Source: Adhaeribacter pallidiroseus
GTDB lineage: Bacteria; Bacteroidota; Bacteroidia; Cytophagales; Hymenobacteraceae
Length of the DNA stretch: 64,000 nucleotides
NCBI RefSeq assembly: GCF_003340495.1
Contig: NZ_QASA01000003.1
Location: 1-64,000, forward strand
Direction: 5' to 3'
Positions 44,692-54,496 of the stretch are shown here, piece after piece (positions within the stretch are counted from its first letter, which is position 1; the number at the start of each line of letters is the position of its first letter). The notes under the pieces are model-generated. The model ran no database searches and was not told the DNA's origin. It worked only from the letters and a program-made list of their open reading frames with translations. The translations under genes and the position numbers were made by a program.

Positions 44692-45057
44692 TTAATCTAA
44701 TAGCTCCATTTGCCACCAGTTCGAATACTTTATATTCATCCGTGGCTTCCAAAGTTTAATGCAGCGTTTTTCGTGCTGGAGCGCTTCTTCTCTGGTTGTA
44801 TATTCCTTGAAGTAGACCTGAGCGTTTTCTGTGATCTTACTGGAGTGTTTAACCAGTCGCCAGTACAAGGAGCTGGTGCAACCAATGTAGACCGGCCGGA
44901 CCAGTGGGGTACTTGGCACTTGATGAAAGATGAAATAAACGTAGTGCTTCTGCTTAACACCCCGCCATCTCTTTAGTAAGTGCTTACGGGTGTAACGGTT
45001 CATTTCCATTTGGAAGGAGTACCAATCCTGCAGGCGGAGTTGAGCTAATGTAGCCAT
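44692..45057 (-). CDS. GIY-YIG-like protein, paralogue 1 (copy 2)
   Basis: Identical to 9390-9755; see there for motifs. Confidence 0.7.
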   Translation of the reverse strand: MATLAQLRLQDWYSFQMEMNRYTRKHLLKRWRGVKQKHYVYFIFHQVPSTPLVRPVYIGCTSSLYWRLVKHSSKITENAQVYFKEYTTREEALQHEKRCIKLWKPRMNIKYSNWWQMELLD

Positions 45058-45101
45058 AGTTATTACATAACGTTTCGCGGCTCATCCGCTTTTATGAGTA
45101 G

Positions 45102-45677
45102 TTATTTTGAATTAGGGTATTTTAAGGCAAGATATTTATCAGTATCATTTTTAACCCACTTCAATATGTTAAGGTACTCAACCTCAATTCTTACAATATA
45201 TTCGTTCTCACCGATAAAATTCCATATTCTTTCAGGGAATCCCCATCCGCCAGAGTCTCGAGCTTTTTCTAGAACATTGATCAGCGGATAGAATGTGTTT
45301 TTATAATCACCAGGTTTATAAAGTTCTTCTTCAAATTTGAGTACCTCATATGTATCATAGATTATTAAATAATCTTTACCGAAATTTTTTGCGCATCCTA
45401 ACTGTCCAGTAAAACTTGCTATTCTATTCTTTTTAATGATTCTTTTGCTAGACCGAAATAAAATTGGCCTTTCTGTTGGCAGATAGTTCTTCAGAACGAT
45501 CTCCCATACATCATAAAAAGCTTTCCTTTTTTCGCTGGGACCAGTAGAAATCCAATCGGAAATGAAATCTGTAGTTGCTTGCGTAATTTTTGCGTCTTTT
45601 TGCAAAATGGCAATTAGATTTTCAGCTATTTCTTCTTTTTGATTTTTCGACAATCTATATTGGAAACTATCACTCAT
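45102..45677 (-). CDS. Possible ADP-ribosyltransferase-fold protein (copy 2)
   Basis: Identical to 9800-10375, with R75, S89-F-T and E157-x-E159 in R-S-E order. Confidence 0.5.
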   Translation of the reverse strand: MSDSFQYRLSKNQKEEIAENLIAILQKDAKITQATTDFISDWISTGPSEKRKAFYDVWEIVLKNYLPTERPILFRSSKRIIKKNRIASFTGQLGCAKNFGKDYLIIYDTYEVLKFEEELYKPGDYKNTFYPLINVLEKARDSGGWGFPERIWNFIGENEYIVRIEVEYLNILKWVKNDTDKYLALKYPNSK

Positions 45678-45773
45678 ACATAACTACAATTAAAGTATTT
45701 TTTACAATTGCCCCTAACGGTCTTGGCTAAAAAGCATTAAAACACTTTTTAGGTGTTGTTAGTAGCTTCTTTT

Positions 45774-46412
45774 CTACTTTACCATAGGTTTTAATTCTTT
45801 CAGAATTCCTGTAAATTCACAATCCCCATTTTGTATCATTTGAATTCGTTTTGCAATTTGATCATGATTTATAGCAAAATCTAGGTTTGTATACTTTTTA
45901 AGGCTTTTTATCAATTGTTGGCTATATCCATTCTTAACTACAAAATAGTCAGCATAATATTCATTATAAATGCTGTTTTCTTCTTTTGTTTTGGCTTCTA
46001 AGTCAGCATTATATGTTGTATTAGTTTTAAGGCAATAAATTAAGGTTGGAATAGGTTCTTGTTTGTACATGTTAAATACATGTCCAAGTTCATGAAGTAA
46101 TACAGCTGTTAACTCTTCATCGTCCAAATTCGCTTGTTCACAAATTTGTTGGTTCACAATTATTAGGTGAACAAAATAATTTTTACTAACCTCTGGCATG
46201 TAATAATTACTTTCTGTAACAGCAAACCCGTTTGAGGAACTGTTATAAATTGTTTGATTTGTTAAAGAAGGGATATCAGCACTTGTAATTACAAAAAATA
46301 AATTTCGTAATGATGAGTATAAATCAGGGTCTTTTTCAAGTAAGGTATTTATGCTTTCAATTGCATTATGCAAGTATTTTGAAGACTGCCAGTTTTTGTT
46401 TACAAGATTCAT
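45774..46412 (-). CDS. M48-like zinc metallopeptidase (212 aa)
   Basis: LLHELGHVFN near residue 110 is the zinc-binding HExxH helix. About 45 residues later NEYYADYF supplies the third ligand in the ExxxD form used by M48-type peptidases. There is no signal peptide or clear membrane span, so it is a soluble, probably cytoplasmic, minimal member. It lies between the possible ADP-ribosyltransferase and the recombinase on the same strand. Minimal metallopeptidases next to Xre regulators are known in mobile elements, but no Xre domain is fused here. Copy 1 is frameshifted. Confidence 0.8.
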   Translation of the reverse strand: MNLVNKNWQSSKYLHNAIESINTLLEKDPDLYSSLRNLFFVITSADIPSLTNQTIYNSSSNGFAVTESNYYMPEVSKNYFVHLIIVNQQICEQANLDDEELTAVLLHELGHVFNMYKQEPIPTLIYCLKTNTTYNADLEAKTKEENSIYNEYYADYFVVKNGYSQQLIKSLKKYTNLDFAINHDQIAKRIQMIQNGDCEFTGILKELKPMVK

Positions 46413-46470
46413 TTATAAATGGGTTGATGTAAATTTAGCGCCAAATCGTATGGCCTAAAATGAGAGTAAT

Positions 46471-47142
46471 CTATAATTTTATTCTTTGATAAATCCGCTG
46501 CACCTGCACAGCTTGAAATTCTCCGCCCCGGCTGGCCCGAAAGCCAGCTTCGTTTAATTTACTGGCAATGGCTAACCAACTTAATTCCTGCGAACGGTAA
46601 AGCTTAATCATAGCCGCGGCTCGCTTGTTGTTCTGATTAGTGGCTGCTTTCTGTTTTAATGCCTGGGCACCGGCCACCCGGTCCTGATAAGTCAGGTTTT
46701 CTGGTTTGCCTAATTTGGCACCCTGAGCAATCTTCGCCTGCAGAGCGGCTTTAGTCCGGCTGCTGATCAGCTCCCGTTCGTGTTGGGCCAGCACCGCAAA
46801 GATTCCGATGGTTAAAGTATTGGCATCGGGCATATCAGCACACACAAAATCAACTCCGCTTTCTTTCAGAGTAAAAATAAAAGAAGCGTTCCGGCTGAGC
46901 CGGTCCAGCTTGGCAATAACTAATGTGCCTTTAATTTTACGAGCCTGCTCGATGGCTGCAATCAGCTGCGGCCGGTTGTTTTTCTTTCCACTTTCTACTT
47001 CGACGTATTCACTGGTAATCTTCTGACCATTCAGAAAACTGGCCACGGCGTATTGCTGTGCTTCTAATCCCAAACCGCTGGTTCCCTGCTTGGCTGTTGA
47101 TACCCGGTAATAAGCGACATACTTTTTCTCCACTTGTATCAT
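46471..47142 (-). CDS. Serine recombinase, resolvase family (223 aa)
   Basis: The catalytic domain starts with AYYRVSTAKQ (nucleophile S15) and continues with VIAKLDRLSRN (R81, R84), FVCADMP and AVLAQHERELISSRTKAAL. These are all hallmarks of the resolvase/invertase family. A helix-turn-helix at about 175-220 (MIKLYRSQELSWLAIASKLNEAGF) binds DNA. It is small enough to be a resolvase or invertase rather than a large integrase. On a plasmid the simplest role is to resolve multimers. A 40-bp nested dyad lies 41 bases upstream of the start. Confidence 0.9.
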   Translation of the reverse strand: MIQVEKKYVAYYRVSTAKQGTSGLGLEAQQYAVASFLNGQKITSEYVEVESGKKNNRPQLIAAIEQARKIKGTLVIAKLDRLSRNASFIFTLKESGVDFVCADMPDANTLTIGIFAVLAQHERELISSRTKAALQAKIAQGAKLGKPENLTYQDRVAGAQALKQKAATNQNNKRAAAMIKLYRSQELSWLAIASKLNEAGFRASRGGEFQAVQVQRIYQRIKL

Positions 47143-47182
47143 CTTTGACCTATCTTGTAATAAAAATAAGGGAAGATTACCA

Positions 47183-47222
47183 GTTTTACAAATCTTAAAC
47201 GGTCGTTTGTGGTTTGTAAAAC
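47183..47222. promoter_or_regulatory. Nested dyad E (copy 2)
   Basis: Identical to 11879-11918: 10-bp outer arms and AAACG-GT-CGTTT inner dyad sharing one centre, in the gene-free gap 47143-47460. Confidence 0.6.
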
Positions 47223-47460
47223 AAAGTTGCTTCTCTGCTGTGCTCTTCTTTAAGGAAAAAAACTACTCTTTTTTGCCCAGTTTTTATAATCCTCTTAATA
47301 CCTAATAAACCGCCTTTTTTAACGAGAAAAATAGAAGGGTTTTTTGTCCACCTATTTCTCATAATGCTTGGATGGTTCCTTCTAGCTTTTTGATAAACTA
47401 GGAGAGGCAGAGTTAAACTTTAAAAGAGGTAAAGCCTATTTTATTTAAAAAGAGGAACAC

Positions 47461-47898
47461 TCAAGAAGCTGCAATCATTTGGGCTGGAGCAATAGGTAAG
47501 TCTTGGTTTTCTATCTGCTGCAAAAATTTAATTTGCTGTTTTATCTTTTCTAATACCTGGTGGATGTCTACTCCCGTAATCTGCTGCACTCCTTGCATGA
47601 GTGGCCCTAAGTCTACTTTCTGACGAATGAAGTCCCGCACACGGTAGAGTTCGAGCTGGCCTAAGTCCGTGCTTTCTGGATGCTTAATAAAGAGCTCTAA
47701 ATCGAATTGATAGAGTACGTACCCCGGCTGCCGGCGAACAATGGGCAAGATAACACAAACAGTGTTATGGAGAATATCGGGTTCTTGGAACTGCTGCTGG
47801 AGATAACTAGCCTCATTGATAATAGGCCAGATCTCGGCATCATCATAAAACTGCTCGATATAAGGCGTAATTTGTTCAGGCATGTAATAGTAAATCAT
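47461..47898 (-). CDS. Unknown protein (145 aa, copy 2)
   Basis: Identical to 12157-12594; divergent from the AbiEi-like gene. Confidence 0.65.
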   Translation of the reverse strand: MIYYYMPEQITPYIEQFYDDAEIWPIINEASYLQQQFQEPDILHNTVCVILPIVRRQPGYVLYQFDLELFIKHPESTDLGQLELYRVRDFIRQKVDLGPLMQGVQQITGVDIHQVLEKIKQQIKFLQQIENQDLPIAPAQMIAAS

Positions 47899-47959
47899 TG
47901 GCGTAAGTAAAGATAGCAGTTTATTTACTTAACTCTTTAAATTGGATCTTTGTCTATAA

Positions 47960-48216
47960 CGTAAAGTATATATACTTTACGCTCATAGGAATTAATTGTT
48001 ACGTAATTCTTAATTCATCTTCCCCTTTAATATTATAGATAATTCTACTTGCACTTATCATTTTAAACGATTAACTTTGCTATACAGAAAGTATATATAC
48101 TTTCTGTATTCTAATACTTTTTTGTTTCTATTGTAATAGTAAACGATTTATTAATTACTTATTGCTTTTATCCTATAAACCTACTAACTTTGTAGAAAGT
48201 ATATATACTTTCTACA
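47960..48216. promoter_or_regulatory. Three palindromic operators and two promoters (copy 2)
   Basis: Palindromes at 47960-47981, 48082-48109 and 48191-48216 share the core AAAGTATATATACTTT. Palindromes 2 and 3 each follow TTG-N20-TAACTTTG. The sequence is the same as at 12656-12912. Confidence 0.75.
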
Positions 48217-48238
48217 TGTAAACACCATAAATACAATT

Positions 48239-49105
48239 ATGGCTGGAAAGTCCCGATTTATTATTGCTGAAAGTAGTATTAAGTCCTTTTTCAAGCAGAG
48301 CCTTCAGAATGTTTTCTCGCGTGAGCAACTAAATGGAATATTTGAAGAAAGAAGAGCAGCTTGGAATTTGCCAATTGCTACTAATAGCGTTCGATTTATT
48401 GATCAGCTGCAAAAAAGAGGAATTTTAACTAAAACCGAAATTTTATTTGACGGCTACTTAAATAATAAGGAACGTTATATTACTGATTCTGCTAATGTAT
48501 TCGAGGTAGCTGTATCTTTGGTCAACAAATCTTATTTATCCCATTATACAGCTGTATTTCTGAATGATTTAACTAATCAGGTACCAAAAACTATTTATGT
48601 CACTTTCGAGCAAAGCAAGAAAGCAGCTGGTAACTCGCAACTAAAGCAAGAAGCAATAGATGCAGCTTTCTCGAAGCCGCAACGAAGAGCCTTAACTGAA
48701 GCGAAATATGGAGATTTCTCTTTTCTCATTCTCAATGGTATGAATACCGGAAGAACTGGTATTCATACCATTGAGAATGTTCCAGTAACGAATCTGGAAC
48801 GTACCTTAATTGATATAACTGTTCGGCCAAGCTACGCTGGAGGAGTTTACTCAGTGTTGGAAGCCTACCAAAATGCCTTGCCCCGAATCTCACTAAATAA
48901 GTTGGTTGCTACTTTAGACAACTTAAATTTTATTTATCCTTATCATCAAGCCGTTGGATTTTATTTAGAGAGAGCGGGATACTCCGGTAAAAAATTAGAG
49001 AACCTACGAAGCCGAAAGAAAGAATTTAAATTTTATCTGACCTACGAAATACAGGAAAAAGATTTCTCAGAAGATTGGCAGCTATATTTTCCTAAGGGAA
49101 TGTAA
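48239..49105 (+). CDS. AbiEi-like antitoxin/transcriptional regulator (288 aa)
   Basis: The N-terminal 60 residues form a helix-turn-helix-like region (FSREQLNGIFEERRAAWNLP) as in AbiEi. A mixed alpha/beta region follows with SYLSHYTAVFLNDL and NVPVTNLERTLIDITVRPSYAGG; the last is a typical AbiEi/DUF-type motif (LERTLIDxxxRPxYxGG). AbiEi represses its operon by binding inverted repeats and counteracts AbiEii. The three palindromes directly upstream suit autoregulation. It converges on the AbiEii-like gene with a 14-base overlap. A 22-bp perfect hairpin lies inside its coding sequence. Confidence 0.82.
   Translation: MAGKSRFIIAESSIKSFFKQSLQNVFSREQLNGIFEERRAAWNLPIATNSVRFIDQLQKRGILTKTEILFDGYLNNKERYITDSANVFEVAVSLVNKSYLSHYTAVFLNDLTNQVPKTIYVTFEQSKKAAGNSQLKQEAIDAAFSKPQRRALTEAKYGDFSFLILNGMNTGRTGIHTIENVPVTNLERTLIDITVRPSYAGGVYSVLEAYQNALPRISLNKLVATLDNLNFIYPYHQAVGFYLERAGYSGKKLENLRSRKKEFKFYLTYEIQEKDFSEDWQLYFPKGM
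48727..48779. repeat. 22-bp perfect inverted repeat inside the AbiEi-like gene (copy 2)
   Basis: Same 22-base arms and 9-base loop as at 13422-13474. Its preservation in both copies rules out a local read error. Confidence 0.9.
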
Positions 49106-49997
49106 GTGGTTGGAAGGTGTTAACTACATAATCAAAGTAAAAATCAAAACTTTCGGATTTCTCAAATTTAGAAACGGTGTCTTTTACACTATCCCAATTG
49201 TCTTTATGAAACTCTTTATTCGTACTGATTTCTTTAATAAAGCCTAAAGGAACCTGCTTAGCACCAAATATTTTCGCTATAAGTTCTTTATTTTTATTTG
49301 AGTTAGCATCAAGCTGATGCATTTCCATAATGAGGTGTATGTCATAAAAATCTCGGGCTCGAGGACGAGCAGAAAAAGATTTAATAACACCCTTATATTG
49401 TGGTAACTGTTGGCAGATAGCTCTTAATTTTTCAAAAACAATCATTTCCGGGGTATACACATATACAGTAAACCCGTCAACATCTATTGCAGCCTTGCTC
49501 CCTACGTACTCAAATTTACTAAATTCTAATTCAAAAGTAGGAGAGGGACCAGTTGAAGAACGTCCAGGCTTAAGCGGGATTGCCAGTCTTCTTTGATTAC
49601 TTATATTATCTTTATTGTCATTGAATATTTTTTGATCTAATACTTTAAAAGTAACTTGGTAGCCACTCCAAAACTCAATAGTTGGTGTTTTAGGCCTATT
49701 ATTAAATTTATAATCTATAAGAGCAAACCCGTGCTCTCCAAAAGTCTGTACCAAAGTTTTATGAATTCTCTCGCTAATAACAGCCACATCCTCTTCAAAA
49801 TCGCCATCTTCTATCGAGAAGTCTAAGTCATAGGAAGTTCTGGAAATGGAACTGCTATCGTGATAGGCAAGATCAATAGCATTGCCACCTTTTAAAACAA
49901 TACTTTCTATTAGTTGATCATCCGAAGCTAAAGCAATAATTGCTAATCGCTTGATTTTATTAACTAAATCTAAATTCATTAAAAAGCTTAATTTCAA
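49092..49997 (-). CDS. AbiEii-like nucleotidyltransferase toxin (copy 2)
   Basis: Identical to 13787-14692. Here the convergent AbiEi-like partner is intact, so the 14-base 3' overlap of the pair is real. Confidence 0.85.
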   Translation of the reverse strand: MKLSFLMNLDLVNKIKRLAIIALASDDQLIESIVLKGGNAIDLAYHDSSSISRTSYDLDFSIEDGDFEEDVAVISERIHKTLVQTFGEHGFALIDYKFNNRPKTPTIEFWSGYQVTFKVLDQKIFNDNKDNISNQRRLAIPLKPGRSSTGPSPTFELEFSKFEYVGSKAAIDVDGFTVYVYTPEMIVFEKLRAICQQLPQYKGVIKSFSARPRARDFYDIHLIMEMHQLDANSNKNKELIAKIFGAKQVPLGFIKEISTNKEFHKDNWDSVKDTVSKFEKSESFDFYFDYVVNTFQPLTFP

Positions 49998-50114
49998 ACT
50001 ATTAGGCTACAAACCCTAGTAACCCTCCAAGTTGCAGTTGGCAAATAGGAATATAAGTATACTTAACGCTGCAAGAAGTAATTAGCTTATTTAGATCATA
50101 ATAAATAAAGTAAA

Positions 50115-51009
50115 CTAAAGAACAATGATTTTATTAGGAAGCCTTCGTCGAATTACGCCACCAACAAAATAGTAATTACTGGGAAAGTTTAAATTAGCGA
50201 AAAATGAATACTCGATGTTCTCATAAACAATTTCATCTCGAAACTTAATATCTATCAATCCTCGTTTTTTAAACGACGCTGAATATTAGTTCCAGTGCGC
50301 GCGGATTTATACCCAAATAGCTTGGCCGTTTTTTCAGTTGATATAGTTACATCTAAGTTCAAATTATTGGGCAAAGCCGTTGAGTTTGGCTGATGAAGTT
50401 GAGCTTGTTTAATAGCTTCTAACTTTCGAATGGCACTTTTTTTTGCGCGACGAATTTTACTAGATGCTACTTTGTTTTTATAATCGGTTCCCAGTTTCTT
50501 GCTCAACTGGCTATGCACAAATTTGTTTTTAATGGTAATATCTTGCCTATTGCAATTTCGACGCATCTCCAAAAACTGGATAGCTGTTTCTAAATCTTTT
50601 GTGTTTTTACAAATGGGTAAGCGGAAGATGGGAATATGAATATTCTCTTTACGCTCATTCTCATCATAATTGTTTGATATTTCAAATCCTAAATAGCGAT
50701 ATACTTGGCTTATATTAGCTAAAATTATAAATGCCTCTCCCAAACGGTTAATACCAACACTTAATAATTTTAATTTGTGTAAAGTTTTTACCTCATTATA
50801 TATTTTGCTTTTTTTAGTCCGGTATGTCGCTCTATTACTTTTATATAATTGTGGATGGTTCCAGATTTACTTATTTGTTTAACAAGAAGAAAGAAAAGGA
50901 AAGTAGTTTTGAATTTTCTTTTATTAGCAATTGCTAATGCACCTTCATAAACTTTAATACCTTGAATAGGAGTTAAGTCTTTCTTTCTATATGTAACAAT
51001 TTGTTTCAA
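50115..51009 (-). pseudogene. Winged-helix unknown protein, frameshifted copy
   Basis: Copy 2 counterpart of 14810-15706. One T is missing near 50269 and one near 50815, both in T runs, giving fragments 50788-51009 and 50255-50743. It is probably a homopolymer error. Confidence 0.8.
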
Positions 51010-51263
51010 GCCTTACAATAATAATTAGTCCTTTATATTTCAATTAATAGCAAATCAACTATACTGTAAATATAACAATTAAATTTTTGATTAGCAGACG
51101 TTTCCATAAAATTGCATTTACTTTTAAAACCGTTTAGCTTAATGTAATAAAGATTATTGAGGTTGAAAGATACTGTAGTAGCCTTAGCTTACAAAACGGC
51201 GAGAAAGAGTCATCAATAGTTAAAGTAGATGGATACTATTTTTATATCCATCTACTTATAAAG

Positions 51264-51437
51264 TTACTTAGTTTTAGTCGGGTCAACCAATTTATAGAAA
51301 GACCCAGCTTTAGGGGTAGGAGGCAATGGATTTCCTTTTGTCGAGGTTCTCTCAGGCCCTTTTCCTCCACGGGGACCAATGATTTGATACTGCCCACTTT
51401 TGGGCGCTGGAGTACCAGCAGTTAATTTTCTAGACAT
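51264..51437 (-). CDS. YjzC-like small protein (57 aa, copy 2)
   Basis: Identical to 15961-16134, with the same preferred start. Confidence 0.7.
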   Translation of the reverse strand: MSRKLTAGTPAPKSGQYQIIGPRGGKGPERTSTKGNPLPPTPKAGSFYKLVDPTKTK

Positions 51438-51624
51438 AGTAATAATATTTTGTTTACTATTAAAAATACAAAAATTTCGTTTAATAAACAAATTACAAGT
51501 CATTATATTTCAGGTAATTAACGAAATATTTTACCAAAAAGTGATTGGATTTAAAAGCTATTGTTATATTAAAAGTAGACTCAATATTGATGTGTCTATG
51601 CTAAGCTCCTGCACAGTTACCATT

Positions 51625-52962
51625 ATGAAAGCCAATAGGTTAAAAGGTTTACTCCTCCTATTACTAGTTCTAGGCACCTTTTATGGTTATGGTCAAAAGC
51701 AGCCTTTACGCATTCCGCCTAGTAATGCCTTACTCCAATATGTTCACAAACCAGATACTTCTTTTCACTGGCAAAACAATCAACCAAGCCTAGCTAGTAA
51801 CGGGGTGTTTTATGAAGTAAACTTCCAGTCGCAAACCTGGCAAAGCATTCCCTGGAACCATAAACTTATCGTTTACTTTCCTACCCAAGCCAAACACCCG
51901 GCTACTATGCTCCTGGTGTTGCAGCATCTATATGACCAAGAAGCTGGTCTGGCTAGTTTGAAAGTGATCAGTGACTCCACCGGTACGCCGGCCGCGATGC
52001 TCTACGATATTCCCAATCAACCTTTATTCGAAGGCAAGGAAGAAGATGATCTGCAGGCTTATACCTTTTCGCAGTACTTAAAAACGGGTGATGAAAGCTG
52101 GCCTTTACTATTTCCTATGGTGAAAAGTGTGGTGCGCGCCATGGATGTGGTACAACTATTAGCCAAGCAGCAAAAACAACTGGCCGTAACTGATTTTATC
52201 ATCGCCGGTCACTCGAAGCGGGGACATACTACTTGGTTAACGGCGGCAGCTGATAAACGCGTAAAAGGAATTATTCCCATCGCCATTGATATCTTAAACT
52301 CAAAGGCGCAATTACCCCACCATTTAGAAGCCTTTGGTGCCTACAGCACACCTTCGCAAACCACAACGGATTTGCTTAAAGAACTCCAACAGCCCCGCGG
52401 ACAACGTTTGATTCAAATGGTGGACGCGTATTCTTACCGGGAGCAGCTCTTAATACCTAAGTTAATAGTTTCAGCCACCAACGATAACTTCTTCACCACG
52501 GATGCTTTAAACTTATATTGGCCCGGTTTAAAAGGACCTAAAGCAGTGCTTTATCTCTCGAATGCGAACCATGTCCAGGCCGATGCAGATTCGCGAATCA
52601 ACGCCACCGCTTTTGCCTTTATCCGCGCTGTGGCCGCACATAGAAGTTTACCGCCCTTGATTTGGCAGTACCGGCCAGACAATGATCGTATTCGGTTAGA
52701 GATCCGAACCGATAAGCGAGCCACGAAAGCCCAATTATGGATTAGTAGGGCCAAAACAAAGGATTTTCGGCAAGCGGTGTGGAGCTCTCAACCTATCACG
52801 CAAATAAGTAGAGCGAAGGGAGATCAAGGATCTATTTACACCGTCGAAGTACCCCGACCAGATAGTGGATATACGGCCATTTTCGGGGAAGTGGAATTTA
52901 TAGAGGATGGACATTCGTTTTTACTTTCTACCCAAACTCACATCAGTTCATCTGGTAGATAA
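51625..52962 (+). CDS. PqaA-family secreted hydrolase (445 aa, copy 2)
   Basis: Identical to 16322-17659, with signal peptide and GHSKRG nucleophile motif. Confidence 0.8.
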   Translation: MKANRLKGLLLLLLVLGTFYGYGQKQPLRIPPSNALLQYVHKPDTSFHWQNNQPSLASNGVFYEVNFQSQTWQSIPWNHKLIVYFPTQAKHPATMLLVLQHLYDQEAGLASLKVISDSTGTPAAMLYDIPNQPLFEGKEEDDLQAYTFSQYLKTGDESWPLLFPMVKSVVRAMDVVQLLAKQQKQLAVTDFIIAGHSKRGHTTWLTAAADKRVKGIIPIAIDILNSKAQLPHHLEAFGAYSTPSQTTTDLLKELQQPRGQRLIQMVDAYSYREQLLIPKLIVSATNDNFFTTDALNLYWPGLKGPKAVLYLSNANHVQADADSRINATAFAFIRAVAAHRSLPPLIWQYRPDNDRIRLEIRTDKRATKAQLWISRAKTKDFRQAVWSSQPITQISRAKGDQGSIYTVEVPRPDSGYTAIFGEVEFIEDGHSFLLSTQTHISSSGR

Positions 52963-53106
52963 ATGATTACATTATAATAGTAAAAAGTTGAAACTTACTT
53001 ATTCTGTTGAACATAATAGTAGTTATTGAGACAAATATTGTAGTTAGCTTTTACCTTTAGTATTGATTCGGAAGATTATCCGGATAAGAAGTACTAAGAA
53101 TTCGTT

Positions 53107-53145
53107 ATAAGACCGAATACCACTTTTTGCTGTACTCGGTCTTAT
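53107..53145. terminator. Bidirectional terminator (copy 2)
   Basis: Same ATAAGACCGA/TCGGTCTTAT stem as at 17804-17842. Confidence 0.65.
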
Positions 53146-53159
53146 GATTAGCCTAAGGC

Positions 53160-53402
53160 TTAGGCATTTTCCTGCTCCCCTTCAGCTTCCTTTTTCCTAC
53201 GGCCACGATAGCCCCCTCTTTTCTTTATCTTCAGCTGACCTGAGCGAGCTTGATTGACCAGACTCTCTAACTCGCCTAAGCCTTCCTTCTGACCAGCTAC
53301 GTAACGCTCCAGACTAGTGGTTAAGGCTTCTAAGAGTTCTTTGTTTTGTTGCGCTTCCTGCAAGGTTTGTACTATTTCACTGATGTTTGCTTCTTTGGCC
53401 AT
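53160..53402 (-). CDS. Small helical protein with basic tail (80 aa, copy 2)
   Basis: Identical to 17857-18099. Confidence 0.6.
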   Translation of the reverse strand: MAKEANISEIVQTLQEAQQNKELLEALTTSLERYVAGQKEGLGELESLVNQARSGQLKIKKRGGYRGRRKKEAEGEQENA

Positions 53403-53568
53403 TGATTTGAATTTTATTCTGCATCAAATATATCTAGAGGAGTCTAGAAAACAGCAACATTCTTCTTAAAACAAGACAGCAATTCTAGTGTACCAGGTAA
53501 CATTCGTATCGGTAATAGAATATAGAGAGGACGCTGGTATTTACATAAATCAGGATGAATTCATTAGG

Positions 53569-53588
53569 CAGAAAACGACCGTTTTCTG
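53569..53588. repeat. Dyad D (copy 2)
   Basis: Identical to 18267-18286, with 9-bp arms around a central AC. Confidence 0.55.
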
Positions 53589-53724
53589 AATGGAACAAAC
53601 TTTAATTTCCCCTTTTAAGGTAAATCAATAATACTATAAACAGCTATAAAAGGCTATTTGTAACAGCATCACTATTTCTTTTACAGTTATACCAATTTTT
53701 CAATCATATTTCAGAACTGAACGA

Positions 53725-54414
53725 ATGCAAAAAATTACAATTAAGGAATTAATAGATTTCAGAAGAAGATCAGAAAGGAGCAAAAAAAACTTTGCTTTTA
53801 AATTGAAAAACAGAGAAGCCAAAGTTAAAAGTGAAACCAATGGCGAAGAAGGTGGCGGTGATTATTGGGTTACCAGTACCAGTTGTATTTATAATGTTTT
53901 TAAATCTGATAATGCGGAACTGTACGATGCTAAAATAAACGAATTAAGAGCAAAACTAGAAGGATCCAAAGATATACGGATTAAGGCCATGTATCAACGG
54001 AACATAGATATCCTTCTTAGTTTTAAAGAATTTGATTTTCAAGAATTCAAACCTTCCAGTGCCCCAAAATACAGGAAAGTACCCAAAGATCATCAAATAG
54101 TAACTATCGAGAATTTCCCTTTGTTCGTTAATCCAAGTCTTTTGTTTACTTATGAGAAGGATGATAAACAGGAATTAGGCGCCTTATGGTTGATCCCCAG
54201 ACTTTATGGTTTTAGTAAACAAGAATTAGGCATGTTTTGCGAAATACTTTACAGATTACTAAAGAGAGATTACGCGGATAGTTACCAAATTTCTCAAGAT
54301 AATTGTATTGCCATAGATACTTTTAATGCGCAAACCATATGCTACACGGATCTTGCAGAAGGTAGAATCCCTTTTTTGGTCGATTCAACCTTAAATGAAA
54401 TTAAAGACTTATAA
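53725..54414 (+). CDS. Conserved hypothetical protein (229 aa, copy 2)
   Basis: Identical to 18423-19112. Confidence 0.7.
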   Translation: MQKITIKELIDFRRRSERSKKNFAFKLKNREAKVKSETNGEEGGGDYWVTSTSCIYNVFKSDNAELYDAKINELRAKLEGSKDIRIKAMYQRNIDILLSFKEFDFQEFKPSSAPKYRKVPKDHQIVTIENFPLFVNPSLLFTYEKDDKQELGALWLIPRLYGFSKQELGMFCEILYRLLKRDYADSYQISQDNCIAIDTFNAQTICYTDLAEGRIPFLVDSTLNEIKDL

Positions 54415-54496
54415 GCAATGACAGCTAACCACACCTAGATACTAACCAGTGACATCTTGTAGCTACCTAGAAAGTATAACTTGACTTATTTGTTTT

